From Acanthosepion pharaonis (lineage: Eukaryota > Mollusca > Cephalopoda > Sepiida > Sepiidae), in the NCBI GenBank assembly GCA_903632075.3, contig CAHIKZ030005498.1, positions 623,501 through 687,500 on the forward strand: a DNA stretch of 64,000 bases, read 5' to 3'. This document shows, in pieces, positions 48,566 to 59,750 of this stretch (position 1 is the stretch's first letter; every line of letters begins with the position of its first letter). The translations under genes were made by a program, and so were the position numbers. Below the pieces are notes generated by a model. The model saw only the letters and a list, made by a program, of their open reading frames with translations. It searched no databases and was not told where the DNA came from.

Positions 48566-48990
48566 TAATAGCCTCGTCCGGGTTTCTATCTGCCCGAAGG
48601 CAGAGAGTTCGACTGTTTAGCTGGAACAGATTGCAGCTAGTCTCAATAGTCCGTTGACTTGCAGATACTTATATGCAATTACTACATATAGTGTAGTCAC
48701 TCATGACGGTGACAGGTTATTCCATTACATAATATTCTATATTAAAAGTTTCTTTTCTCGCACTTTTCCCTTGTGGAACTCCCTCCCGGCTCCATCCTTT
48801 CCAGGAAAATTTAATCTGCAAAAATGTAAATGCAATGTCAATTGCTATCTACTGTTCTCCTTATTGCTCTTTTCCCTTTCTCCTCTTGACTAATGTTTCT
48901 ATTTTTAATTCCAGCACACCCTAGAACCCCTTGCGTGCTACTGTCTATACTGCCTTGTTTCGGGTGATAACGATGAAAAAAAAATAATAA
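48566..48990 (+). pseudogene. R6 block and LINE pol-like 3' end
   Basis: 48568-48620 is R6. The frame to 48893 reads SFFSRTFPLWNSLPAPSF, then KFNLQKCKCNVNCYLL, the standard LINE end, followed by CCCCTTGCGTGCTACTGTC, TGCCTTGTTTCGGG and an A-run. Truncated on the 5' side. Confidence 0.75.
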
Positions 48991-49550
48991 CATTTAATTT
49001 TAATGTCATTTTTTTTAATCTTATAAACTCAGTAATTCCACATATTATTATATATACTTTTAAAATCTCCGCTTTTAAAGTTTTAAACATATATTTATAT
49101 CCTTTTTTCTTTCTTTTTCTTTCTTTCAGGTGAGTAAGCATTACCTTTTTTTTTCTCCTACCTGCCTTTTTGAGATGACCAAGAGAAGAAAAAGACGACA
49201 GCAAAAGAAAGGTCCGTATAAAATAGCTATTTCAACAAACAGATTCCATATGACGATATTTTATAAGACACAGCGCCTAATAACGGGATATAAAGAATGT
49301 GATACAGTCTGCTGACTGCCAAATCGAATGCGTTTTAACTTTGTTAAACTGGAATCATCCAAGCTCTACACTTCTTGACTACGAGTTTCAAGAGGCGACT
49401 TCAAGATACATTATAATATTTGCGTCATGTTTTTCAATTGCTTTCCACTGGAACTCTACAGTAGTGTATTAGAAGAGTTATATTGAACTAGAAAGACTTG
49501 TGAAGATGTCACGGTTTTTCTATTTGAAATTTCTTAATTCTTTCGCGATG
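48991..49550. other. unassigned
   Basis: No recognised feature. TTTCTTTCTTTCAG|GTGAG near 49115-49134 looks like a splice acceptor next to a donor, but no exon is evident. Confidence 0.3.
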
Positions 49551-49884
49551 AGGTTCATCAATATTGATTGATGAAGCTCATCGCGAGTTCCGAAACTAAA
49601 ATATCCATAGAAATTCACCTATCACAAATATTTGAGCATAAAAAAGTTTTTAAAAAAAGTATTGCAATGGCAATCATAAATATGAATGTTGTTTTTTTTT
49701 TTTTAAGAAGAAAGGGGTTACAAATGTAAAGATTTGAAAATGTTTTTTTGCATTTGACTGAAACAGCTGCTAAACACTTTTATCTTCCCTTTCTTTCTTT
49801 CTTTCTTTCTTTATTTGATTTTTTTTTCACTGAAACCAAGTAATGTATGTCTTTTTGTTTTTCTACGCAATCAAAATGGAATAC
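49551..49884 (+). repeat. family R7, copy 2
   Basis: Aligned with 47260-47670; includes a (CTTT)n tract. Confidence 0.5.
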
Positions 49885-50490
49885 TTGCAATAATTACATT
49901 ATTCGGACTGTTATCCTCATCTTCATTGCCATATTCACAACGTTTCAGCCGTTGTACGACCCGGCTTTCTTCAGGTGATTGCATCTGAGATGAGATATTA
50001 TGATTACTTGCATTATTTACATTATTCGGACTGTTATCCTCATCTTCATTGACATGTTCACAACGCTTCGGCCGTTGTACGCTCCGGCCTTCTTCAGGTG
50101 ATTGGATCTTGAGATGAAGTATTATGATTACTTGCATTATTTATATTAATTGGATTTTATCCCCATCTTCACTGCTATATTCACAACGTTTCGGCCGTTA
50201 TACGCATTACGTGATTGGAATTTCGAGCCGCACCTATTATTTCGTCCACTGGAGCAGACTGTTCTAGTTCCACGTGCCATTACTCTTCCGGCTGTCTCAG
50301 TCATTTCCCTTTAACTCAACTGTCCAAGTTTGGGTTCACCGCTGCTGTGGTCTGGTATTGAACTCAAAACTCGCTGAGTCTAGTCACTGGATCTAACCAA
50401 CGTCTTTATCCACTGGACCATGTGTACTCCTTGAGTTCAACGTTGTGAATATGGCAGTGACGGTGAGAATAACAGTCCGAATAATGTAAA
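49885..50490 (-). repeat. SINE S1 with tandem tails and opposed fragment
   Basis: Tails near 49905 and 50025, and a diverged one near 50150, then the S1 body and head to 50430 (B box GGTATTGAACTCAA near 50352). A plus-strand tail fragment lies at 50440-50490. The first two tails carry complete hammerhead-like blocks with compensatory stem changes. Confidence 0.75.
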
Positions 50491-50838
50491 TAATCATAAT
50501 ATATGATCAAAGAGATGTAGACAGATATCAAAATGGAATTGTTCCTTATTTATGAGGCATTGGTAAGAAACGCTAAACATGACAATCTGCTCTTATTGTT
50601 CTTTTTTTTCTTTCTTTCTGTGTGTCTGTCTTTCTAGCCAAACATCCGACTTACGTATATTTCTCTTAATAATAATTTTAAAATCATTCAGCGAACGATG
50701 TTATTTTATTTATGGTAATTGGATTTTTGGCGATGGCCTTACTCCTTTTCTGATAGAGTGCGTCTGAAAAATAACGTTCTTCACAATTAAATTGACTTTG
50801 TGTCATATCCTGCCAGAATAGGACAGCAACAAAATAAA
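50491..50838. other. R7 fragment and unassigned DNA
   Basis: 50528-50575 (AAAATGGAATTGTTCCTTAT) is related to 50968-51000. No gene. Confidence 0.35.
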
Positions 50839-50905
50839 TTTGCTTCTCGGCCTTTTGGCTAAGATTAAAATGTAGTATCTGTTCCTCTCAGCCTAATCTA
50901 ATTCT
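50839..50905 (+). pseudogene. U2 snRNA 5' fragment
   Basis: GCTTCTCGGCCTTTTGGCTA at 50842-50861, then AGAT, a few changes, and TGTAGTATCTGTTC at 50871-50884 match the conserved first about 50 nt of U2 snRNA, including the GTAGTA branch-site-pairing element. Similarity fades by about 50905; the Sm site and 3' stem-loops are missing. R7 sequence flanks both sides. A truncated retrocopy fits best. Confidence 0.8.
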
Positions 50906-51585
50906 CTCTTTCCACTTCTATCTTTCTTTCTTCCTTTCTTTCTTTCTTTTTGTTACTGAAGCCAAGAACAAAATGGAATGGTCTATTATTTATAAGGTAC
51001 TGGCAGAGAGTAGAGGTCGTGCGAACTAACGATGTGAGCCGCAAGCAAACTTAAAATAGGATTTTTATTTAGATTAATCGAATCCAAAAATCGATATAAT
51101 AATCGTAGTATTAATAGTAATATTATCTGTAATTTATATTAGATGAAACCTTGTCAACAATTGATAATTTCTGACAATATTGCTACTAATTATAGTAACA
51201 TTGTTATAAAATATTGAATTTTAATAGATAAAGCTTTGTATTATGAATCTTTTGTTAGTGTTTCATAGATATTTCAGTTTGTATTCATCGCAATTAAACA
51301 TTATAGTATTAATAGCAATATTATATTGAATCTTTTAGTAGATGAAGGATTGTCAGGCATTATGAATTTTGTTTAATATTTCTTTCATCTTAATTTTGGC
51401 TTATTGATTGAAATTAATATGTGTGTGTGTGTATGTGTGTGAACGCATAAGTTACTCCCAAAAAAGATCGGCAAATTTAAATAGAATGTCTGAATCGAAT
51501 ATTCTAAGAAATTTTGTCGATACGATTTGAAAGCAGCATCGACATCCATTCATTTTCCTTATATATGTAGTACTACAAATGGTAA
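50906..51585. other. R7 fragment, then unassigned AT-rich DNA
   Basis: 50920-51020 is R7. 51100-51410 has loosely repeated ATAGTATTAATAG.AATATTA. No gene. Confidence 0.4.
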
Positions 51586-51990
51586 AAATCAATCCTCAGC
51601 ATCCTTCTGTAGAAATTTCAACTGTCTCTTCCTGATGTTAAGTATAAGTTTCCTTTTTGTTTCCATTTTCTATAAAATTTAGTCGTTGCTCACATATTCG
51701 GTCCATGGTATCCTCAGCATCCTACTGTAGAACCACATTTCTTTTGTTTCAAGTCTCTTCATCATCTTTGAAATTGTCCAGCATTCACTGTCATATATGA
51801 GGACAGATATCCCGTAATAGTTCAGTACGCGTTTCTTTGTTTCTAATGGAGTTTTTTTCTGTGGCTTACTATTACTGACTCCCGAATTTTATATATACTA
51901 ACATTTTTCTACTATGTGCCATATCCATGCAGCACGTGGGCGATCATGGCTCTTCATGACGTCCTATATTTATTCTATTTGTGTGTGTGT
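51586..51990 (-). pseudogene. LINE ORF2 fragment, C-terminal to RT
   Basis: The minus strand reads GISVLIYDSECWTISKMMKR, then ETKEMWFYSRMLRIPWTEYV, then TKRKLILNIRKRQLKFL. This matches the LLYGSE.WT...R....E...RR.LRI.W region of RTE/jockey-type LINE ORF2. The flanks do not continue the frame. Truncated at both ends. Confidence 0.75.
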
Positions 51991-52136
51991 GAAATTTAAC
52001 GATAAAAAAAAAAATGAAAATTACAGATAATGTTCATTTTCTTCAGGATTTTTTTCTCCTGACGATGGCCTAGTCGAGGGGATCTAATTGTCTCTGAAAA
52101 TGTTAAGTTTTTAATTTCTCAATATTTTTTATTGTT

Positions 52137-52199
<63 letters not shown>

Positions 52200-52209
52200 A
52201 GTGTACATA

Positions 52210-52274
<65 letters not shown>

Positions 52275-52275
52275 C
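51991..52275 (+). repeat. family P5 copy 2 and (TA)n(TG)n(TA)n
   Basis: 52050-52138: CTCCTGACGATGGCCTAGTC then GAGG, with the stem and GAAA deleted relative to 57497. Ends TTTTATTGTTCA at (TA)n 52139-52178, then TG units, then (TA)n 52213-52271. Confidence 0.65.
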
Positions 52276-52620
52276 AGAAATACTTCTTTCATGCACATTT
52301 CATCGAATAAGACAGACAAGGTGCTTTTATTTAGTTTTTTATACAATTTCTTATGCGATCTAATAATTTTTTTTTCTTTTCAGATGATAAATTATATAAA
52401 AAAACTGTCCGAATGTTATTTTTATCCGAGCGCTTTCGTCTATACATTAACAATTTTCAAGGATGAAATATATTAACTATTAACAAGAAATAGCTTGTTG
52501 CATGTAAATACTTATATAATGTTCTCATTTTCAAAACACGGTCAAGATATTGTGTCCTTGTTGATATTATTGAGTGTAGATTTTTTTGTTTTTATTAATA
52601 TGGATTCCATTATTTTTAAC
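52276..52620. other. unassigned
   Basis: No recognised feature. Confidence 0.3.
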
Positions 52621-53145
52621 CTTTTTTAACATGTAGCTGATGCTATTATATTTGTGTTGTCAACAAATATGTTATGAATAGTGTCCGGTAGGTCTCCATG
52701 AATATTTAAATGCGATCTAATTAAGCTATGGTCAGAAAGATGTAGAGTGAAGCCGTTCTTGCAGATTGACCATAAATTCTTGACTGGATTTAAATCAAGA
52801 GAGTTGCTTGCGAGTGTATTCCTGCAACAAATTTTCTTAGGAATCCTTGGAGTAACGACCATCGCAGACAATGACCGTAAGACAACTAATCGACAGTCGA
52901 GGCAATAGTGTCTGGACATGATAAAAATCTGATGCAATCGGGGACGACACAATATTTTTCAAGCCCAAACAAATTTCATCATACACCACGAAAAAAGATT
53001 GATATTACTGCATAGTACTGCATAGTACTGCAAATGACCTAATCTGAGAAAAAAATAGAAATCTATTACACCCGGTAACTGCCCGGTCAACACTCCTCCC
53101 CCTTCTCTTAGACATGGGTACAGGCTTACGCCTTGTTTCTTGGTA

Positions 53146-53185
<40 letters not shown>

Positions 53186-53460
53186 GCCTCACTGGCCTCT
53201 GTTTCTCCAGTTGCCTTGATCTATCCACTACTCTTCTCCTCATCCTTTCTTCTATCACTCCTATCTGATCTTGCTCCAAATTTTCTCTAACCCCTTGCAT
53301 CCTAGTGGCTTTCCGCCTTGCTTGGGGTAAAATGCTTAAAAAAAACAAAATAAAAAACAAAAAAAAATCCAGTAGGTGTAAAATCGACCGTATGATGAAA
53401 GAAAGAAATCTAAAGCGTTTGTTTCATTTAATTTGCACAAATGTTTATGTTTAGTCCATT
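52621..53460 (-). pseudogene. Tc1-like element family A, copy 3, with nested insertion
   Basis: The minus frame (52626-52952) reads ASNSLDLNPVKNLW, where Tc1 enzymes have SPDLNPIENLW; the catalytic Glu is Lys. It continues with DLPDTIHNIFVDN. 52850-53068 and 53378-53446 match copies 1 and 2. The match is split at ATTACACCC (near 53073) by an insert of about 300 bp ending in a LINE-type tail and A-rich run. The 133-codon minus frame (52959-53360) is a chimera of both. Confidence 0.7.
53070..53377 (+). mobile_element. LINE-tail-like insertion with (TC)n
   Basis: Contains (TC)n 53152-53180 and ends AACCCCTTGCATCCTAGTGG, CTTTCCGCCTTGCTTGGGG and A-rich repeats. It is absent from the paralogous site near 215. 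Confidence 0.6.
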
Positions 53461-53835
53461 AGGAGACATTTTACTAATCTATATAATTTAGATAATACAG
53501 TTGTTTGAGAATTTTACCCTTTCCCCTATTTTTCACGTCTTCGTAACTTTTTCAAGGCTATCTGATATGTTGCTGATTCCTTTCTTTCACGTACGGCCAG
53601 TTTTAGATGCTGTAATACTGGCTATTACCTTGAATAGTTCAACTATGTTCCTGAAACCTCCTGTTATGATCTATATTTACAAAACCCAGATCAGATCAGA
53701 CCAAGTGTGTTTCATTAAGACAGATTATATGTAATGGTGTTTCATTAAGACAGATCAAAGTCAGTAATAAATAAATCAGTGTTACTGGTGAAAATTTTCT
53801 ATTGAATCATATAATTAAAGTTATGGCACTTATAT
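53461..53835. other. unassigned
   Basis: A 77-codon plus frame (53501-53734) is unassigned. Confidence 0.3.
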
Positions 53836-54600
<765 letters not shown>

Positions 54601-55080
54601 TTACATAAGTATCTGCTGAACATGTTGCCTATGTCTTGTATGCATATCAGAAAAGATGTGTGGGTTGATACTTTAATGTTCTGAGACAAGCTGAATCTGT
54701 ACGAAGAAAGCAACAAGCAAAAATTATGTGATTTTTTTGCTCCTATTTTAATCCTTCTTCTACCAAAACATTTCTTACGTTGAATAGCATTTTTTAATCT
54801 TTTTTTGTCTTTATCACATACACACACGCACATGCACTCACACGCACAAACACTCACACACACACATACATACACAATCATAAACATATAAACAGACGTA
54901 TAAACACAAAACAAAAAACTGTTATTTACAAATCGACTTTTTGATTTCTCTTGTTTGAATGACTCTTTTTTATCGTTCGTCTGACTAGGTTGGCAATTCT
55001 CTTCGGCCGATGTAAGTATATATGTGTGTATGTATAACTAATCTATAATATGTATATATAAAGTATATATATATATATAT
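54601..55080. other. unassigned, degenerate CA repeats 54819-54900
   Basis: No gene recognised. Confidence 0.4.
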
Positions 55081-55432
55081 AATTGGTAACAGAAGCCATT
55101 GTTTTATACCAACGACTTCCCATAGTTAATACTTCTCGAATTCACTCTCGCGTAGTCATGTGTGACGTCAGGAGATGCGGTGCGAGTTTCGCTTCCAGCG
55201 TTTTATATGCACGTGTTTATCGTTGCTTGGAAATCATCCATGTAAACAGAAACAGACTATCATCATTTTCTTGTCGGTGTATTCCTTAATATATTGTACT
55301 GTAATTGTCATATTTGATAAGGGCTTATGTAAGCCGAAAAGGTTAGATTGGATTAAAAAATATGTATCCATATTGTGATTTTCTTTCTTCGTTTAATGAT
55401 AATAGACAACGCTTTTCTATATTATTCATGAA

Positions 55433-55436
<4 letters not shown>
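55081..55436 (+). mobile_element. TA-bounded family P1, copy 3
   Basis: Lies between (TA)n ending 55080 and (TA)n starting 55437. AGAAGCCATTGTTTTATACC, TGACGTCA (55163-55170), then the hammerhead-like block TGATAAGGGCTTATGTAAGC then CGAAAAGG (55317-55342), in which the terminal palindrome is lost. Confidence 0.65.
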
Positions 55437-55493
<57 letters not shown>

Positions 55494-55515
55494 GCGTGTG
55501 TGTGTGTGTGTATAA

Positions 55516-55562
<47 letters not shown>
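55437..55562. repeat. (TA)n(TG)n(TA)n
   Basis: Two TA runs around a short TG run. Confidence 0.95.
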
Positions 55563-55565
<3 letters not shown>

Positions 55566-55768
55566 TAAAAAGATGTTACATATGGACAAACAAGTATTCA
55601 CGACAAAGATGCGTTTTTTTGTTTCTATGCGAATGCATCTCGACAGGTGAGGAACATAGATGGTCATAAACGATTCTATTTAGAAATGCTACTTATGAAA
55701 CATCACTTTCTATTTTTCATTATTCATTTTTTTAAAGGCATAAAGAGAACAACCATAAAAGGAAAAGA

Positions 55769-55800
<32 letters not shown>

Positions 55801-56170
55801 TAAGAGGAAGAAGGAGAAGAAGAGGGACGAGGAGAAGAAGAAACAGGTAAAATCAAAAAGAAGAGGATAAGAAAACAATAAATGGAAAAAACGGAAATAA
55901 AAAAGAGAAATGTGAGAGTTAAGAAACATTAAAAGACAACACGTCATAATTCCAAAGAAAAAAGAATAAAAGGGAATGGCATAGTAAAACGAATAGGAGA
56001 AAATTCTACATGAATAAGAAAAAACGAAAGAACGGAGAAATAAAAGAAAGAAAGAAAAAAGGAACAAAGGAACACAATATGTGTCGTTGATAACAATTTG
56101 TCTAATACATCTTTGTTGTGAGTCTTCTTTGTCTGGATGTAACATCTTTGTAATAAAATAATATTGCTCT
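55563..56170. repeat. (AAT)n and purine-rich stretch
   Basis: (AAT)n 55770-55797, then A/G-rich DNA to 56080. Opposing long frames (55732-56145 minus) are low complexity. Confidence 0.7.
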
Positions 56171-56344
56171 ACTCTTGATATTGAGCCCTCTTTTAAATTA
56201 ATGCCATGAACGTTGAATATATATTCTTTTCGTACTCATTACATTTGAATACACACACACAGACACACACACACTCTGATATTGAGCGCTTTCTAATAAG
56301 TACCGCGCGTATAATATATCAATAATAATAATAATAATAATATG

Positions 56345-56386
<42 letters not shown>

Positions 56387-56398
56387 CAAACACTTTTC

Positions 56399-56464
<66 letters not shown>

Positions 56465-56521
56465 ATATATACATACATATATATGTGTGTGTATGTGTAT
56501 AACAATAATATATACATATTT

Positions 56522-56596
<75 letters not shown>

Positions 56597-56839
56597 GGTA
56601 CATATAATATTTATTTAATTCATGGATGTTAATTTTTTAAAATTTTAGTCGTTTCATTTATTTAGGCGTACTATATAAAATAAATATTGTATTTTATGTT
56701 TAAAGTTATATAAAAATTATTCAATCATACCAGAATCCCTTTAAGATACTTCTAAAATACATAAAAAATAATTTTAAAAAGACAAAAATTAACTCGGACA
56801 CTTTATCCCATAAATATACCAGACCTTAAAAATATTTTT

Positions 56840-56881
<42 letters not shown>

Positions 56882-56938
56882 CTTATAAATATTAGTATAC
56901 TCCTCCGGAAAACCATAGGTGTATTAGCTTATAATAGA

Positions 56939-57000
<62 letters not shown>
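56171..57000. repeat. microsatellite cluster with P2 fragments
   Basis: P2 fragments near 56276 (TGATATTGAGCGCTTT) and 56797 (CACTTTATCCCATAAATATA). (AAT)n 56323-56341; TA runs near 56348-56380, 56432-56460, 56526-56594, 56843-56878 and 56947-56997; CA run 56409-56431. Confidence 0.85.
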
Positions 57001-57001
<1 letters not shown>

Positions 57002-57480
57002 AAAGATTACCATATGAAAATTTTAGAATAACATGAAGACATATGAATTTTGTGCCTCAAACATTTTCTCCAGACGGGCTTTAACCACAAATTTAACAAC
57101 ATAGATATAATTATTATGTAAATCAAGCCCTACCAATATTTCTCACCTACACAAGACGGATATGTTTGCAGTGGTATTCTCACACTTAATCACAAACTCA
57201 TACCGATATATAGATTTACAGACATCATACACTCTCCTAAAGAATTAACACACACTTTCCCCCAAGCAGCCAATAAAGCTGTCAAAATTTCCAAGAAGGG
57301 AATTCTCCGATTCATGAATCTCCCAAGCTTCTATCTTAAAAACAACTTAAAAGAGGCCGTTTGACCAACACACGGACAGAACAAATTTTACGATTAAAAA
57401 AAGCAATAAAACTACAGATATAATTCATTTTCTTCATAAACATTCGCTCCTGTAGTTCACATAGTTTACAAGCAAATTTT
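57001..57480. other. unassigned
   Basis: No recognised feature. Confidence 0.3.
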
Positions 57481-57650
57481 CGTCTCCTATTTTTTCTCCT
57501 GATGATGGCCATGCTGGCCGAAACTATTCGAGGAACCTAATTGAAATAATAAAACGAAAAAATATTAATATACAACCTAGTGTGTTTCAAAATTTTAATT
57601 TTTTTTAAATATTTTTATTGTTCAAAACACATATATATATATATATATAT
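57481..57650 (+). repeat. family P5, best copy, with hammerhead-like core
   Basis: CTGATGA (57499-57505), one extra T, stem GGCCA (57507-57511), loop TGC, stem TGGCC (57515-57519), GAAA (57520-57523), then ACTATTCGAGGAACC. The family 3' end TTTTATTGTTCAAAACA meets (TA)n at 57632. Confidence 0.6.
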
Positions 57651-57894
57651 CACGATGTTACAGGTCGGTAATCACATGTAACACCGTGATTCCCCACCTG
57701 ATGAGACGTTTAGAAACGGTTTTCCTTTTTTTTCTGACACTGAACCAAAAATGTGTCAGTTTTGTATTGCATGTTCTAACGTAACGCTGCATAAGATAAA
57801 TAAATATTTACGGCTCTACTTTATCGAGCACTATTTTAAAATTAATGTTCTGAACGCTCTAATCTTACTGTTCGTTCTTGTACACTTTGATAAG

Positions 57895-57895
<1 letters not shown>
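57651..57895. other. unassigned
   Basis: CACGATGTTACAGG (57651) and CACATGTAACACCGTG (57673) are partly complementary. No gene. Confidence 0.3.
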
Positions 57896-57967
<72 letters not shown>

Positions 57968-58140
57968 AAATTTAGAAAATAGGAAAGAACTGGTTAGGTA
58001 AATAATCCAAAGTTCTTCAGTATTTTTGTTATTATTTAAAAAAAAAACAGTGCTCGATACAAAAGTAGAGCCTAAATATAATTATTTATTTAAAAATATG
58101 TTTCCATCGCTACAACCATGGAATCATATTTTTAAATAAA

Positions 58141-58223
<83 letters not shown>

Positions 58224-58225
58224 CG
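57896..58225 (+). repeat. (TA)n(TG)n, family P3 copy 3, 24-bp palindrome, (TA)n(GA)n
   Basis: Microsatellite to 57963, then P3 (GGAAAGAACTGGTTAGGTAA, AATCCAAAGTTCTTCAG, AGTGCTCGATAC). A perfect inverted repeat has arms at 58077-58100 and 58125-58148 around 24 nt, and the right arm passes into (TA)n 58143-58208 and (GA)n. Confidence 0.7.
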
Positions 58226-58921
58226 ACTTAGCTTCTTTATTGTATACTGTCGCTATATTGATATTAACTCTAGAGTCTTATATGTACATTAATCACATAT
58301 CTTATCTTTGTATGAGCAAATATCTAAACTAATGCATTCTTTCCTATCCTGTCTTTCTCTTATTCATTTTCACGCACCAGTATCCGTCTATCTACGTACG
58401 CTGAAATATATCTCGCCATCACTTTTCCATGCACAACCGTTTGCTTCAAGCCCGCCCGTATATGCCCCCCCTCCCGTTCACCGAATAAATCCATTTTCAA
58501 TCAATCGATCGAGCGTTCGATCCATCTAATAAACGTTTCTTTCCCCCTGCAACCCATTTGTAGTAAAACTGGGCTCCTTTTACCTTGTGAGAACCTTTGG
58601 GACACTCAGTCTTTTTACCAAACGAATATGACAGCCTCGATCAGTAGAGATGGAGCCGAAGCCTCCGCGGCAAGTCTCTGTCATGTGACACGTAAGAAAT
58701 GCATGACGGGACTTACTTCTACCAACTACAAACTGCTGGGGCGAGAGCACGTTCCAGAATTTTCTAAAGGAAATTCTCAGGAGAAATCTCGCTGATGGAT
58801 AGAAGGACACTTAAGCACGCACGCTTCTTAAACTGACTCGGCGTATTTGGTGAGATTTATTTTAGCATTTTACATACGTGTGAGTAGATTGCGTGGTTTT
58901 CCGCCATAGTGTGTATGCTGT

Positions 58922-58968
<47 letters not shown>

Positions 58969-59000
58969 CACACGTTTGCATGTGTACTCGTATGTATGGA
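58226..59000. other. unassigned, partly GC-richer, with (TA)n 58926-58962
   Basis: A minus frame of 76 codons (58580-58810) and a plus frame of 73 codons (58308-58529) have no recognised domain. This is one of few stretches without visible repeats, so a host exon cannot be excluded. Confidence 0.3.
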
Positions 59001-59574
59001 TAAGATGTAAAGAATTGACTGTGTCTGTTGCAGACCTTACAGAACGAAAATACTCTTATCAGAAAGACAAATGAAATTAAATTAAATCTAGTAGCGACAA
59101 CGCTTTAGACTTCTAAAATCCATGAACATCGCTCTAAAAATGTCTGTATACACTTAAAGCTTGCGATATATGTCCACGTTAAAATATTTAACACAAATTA
59201 ATAAATATTAATCAAATAATATGTTAATATTTGCCTATAAAATAAAACGCAAATGGCAAAGACATTTCTGTTCAGCTATTGCATTGTCTCATAAAATCAG
59301 TTTCCATATGTTGGATATACAACTACCAACATTTCTCGAGTGTTAACTTGTTTTTTTTTTTATTAGTATAAAGAAAATAATCAAGTATATTACACATACA
59401 AGATTTATTGTAAAATATGTTTCAGTTCCTTGAATCTATAATCATAAAAATAAAAATAATAAAACTAAATACAATCTATTTTTTAGGGGACTCGGACTTA
59501 AATGTTTAAAAATTTTTAAGACACATATATCCCAGTAGTGAACTTCGCTTCCATGTCTTCCCATGAAGCGGTTT
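59001..59574. other. unassigned AT-rich DNA
   Basis: No recognised feature. Confidence 0.3.
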
Positions 59575-59750
59575 TAAAATATTTTATCCGCAAGCAAGGC
59601 AATAAATCCCCTAAAACGCATAACGTTACAGAGCGTGAAGGAGATAGTTAACACAGAGAAACAGATGTTGATGTTTGATGTTGCAATTAGATAATTGAAT
59701 ATCGTACGTGACAGGGATTTAAGAAGACGGCAGAGAGTTAGACATTTGAC
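59575..59750 (-). mobile_element. LINE pol-like 3' end
   Basis: The minus frame includes LLKSLSRTIFNYLIATSNIN and the terminal block GGGATTTATTGCCTTGCTTG, related to 905-1135 and 5.8 kb. Confidence 0.5.

Noticed and set aside
49115..49134. Splice acceptor followed at once by a donor
   Set aside because: The pyrimidine tract and CAG/GTGAG fit by chance in T-rich DNA; no exon between them.
50839..50905. Functional U2 snRNA gene
   Set aside because: Only the 5' about 50-60 nt are there; no Sm site, 3' stem-loops or upstream promoter element were seen.
52959..53360. 133-codon ORF with an Arg/Glu-rich middle
   Set aside because: It crosses the junction between a Tc1-like remnant and a nested insertion, and the Arg-Glu run is (TC)n read on the minus strand.
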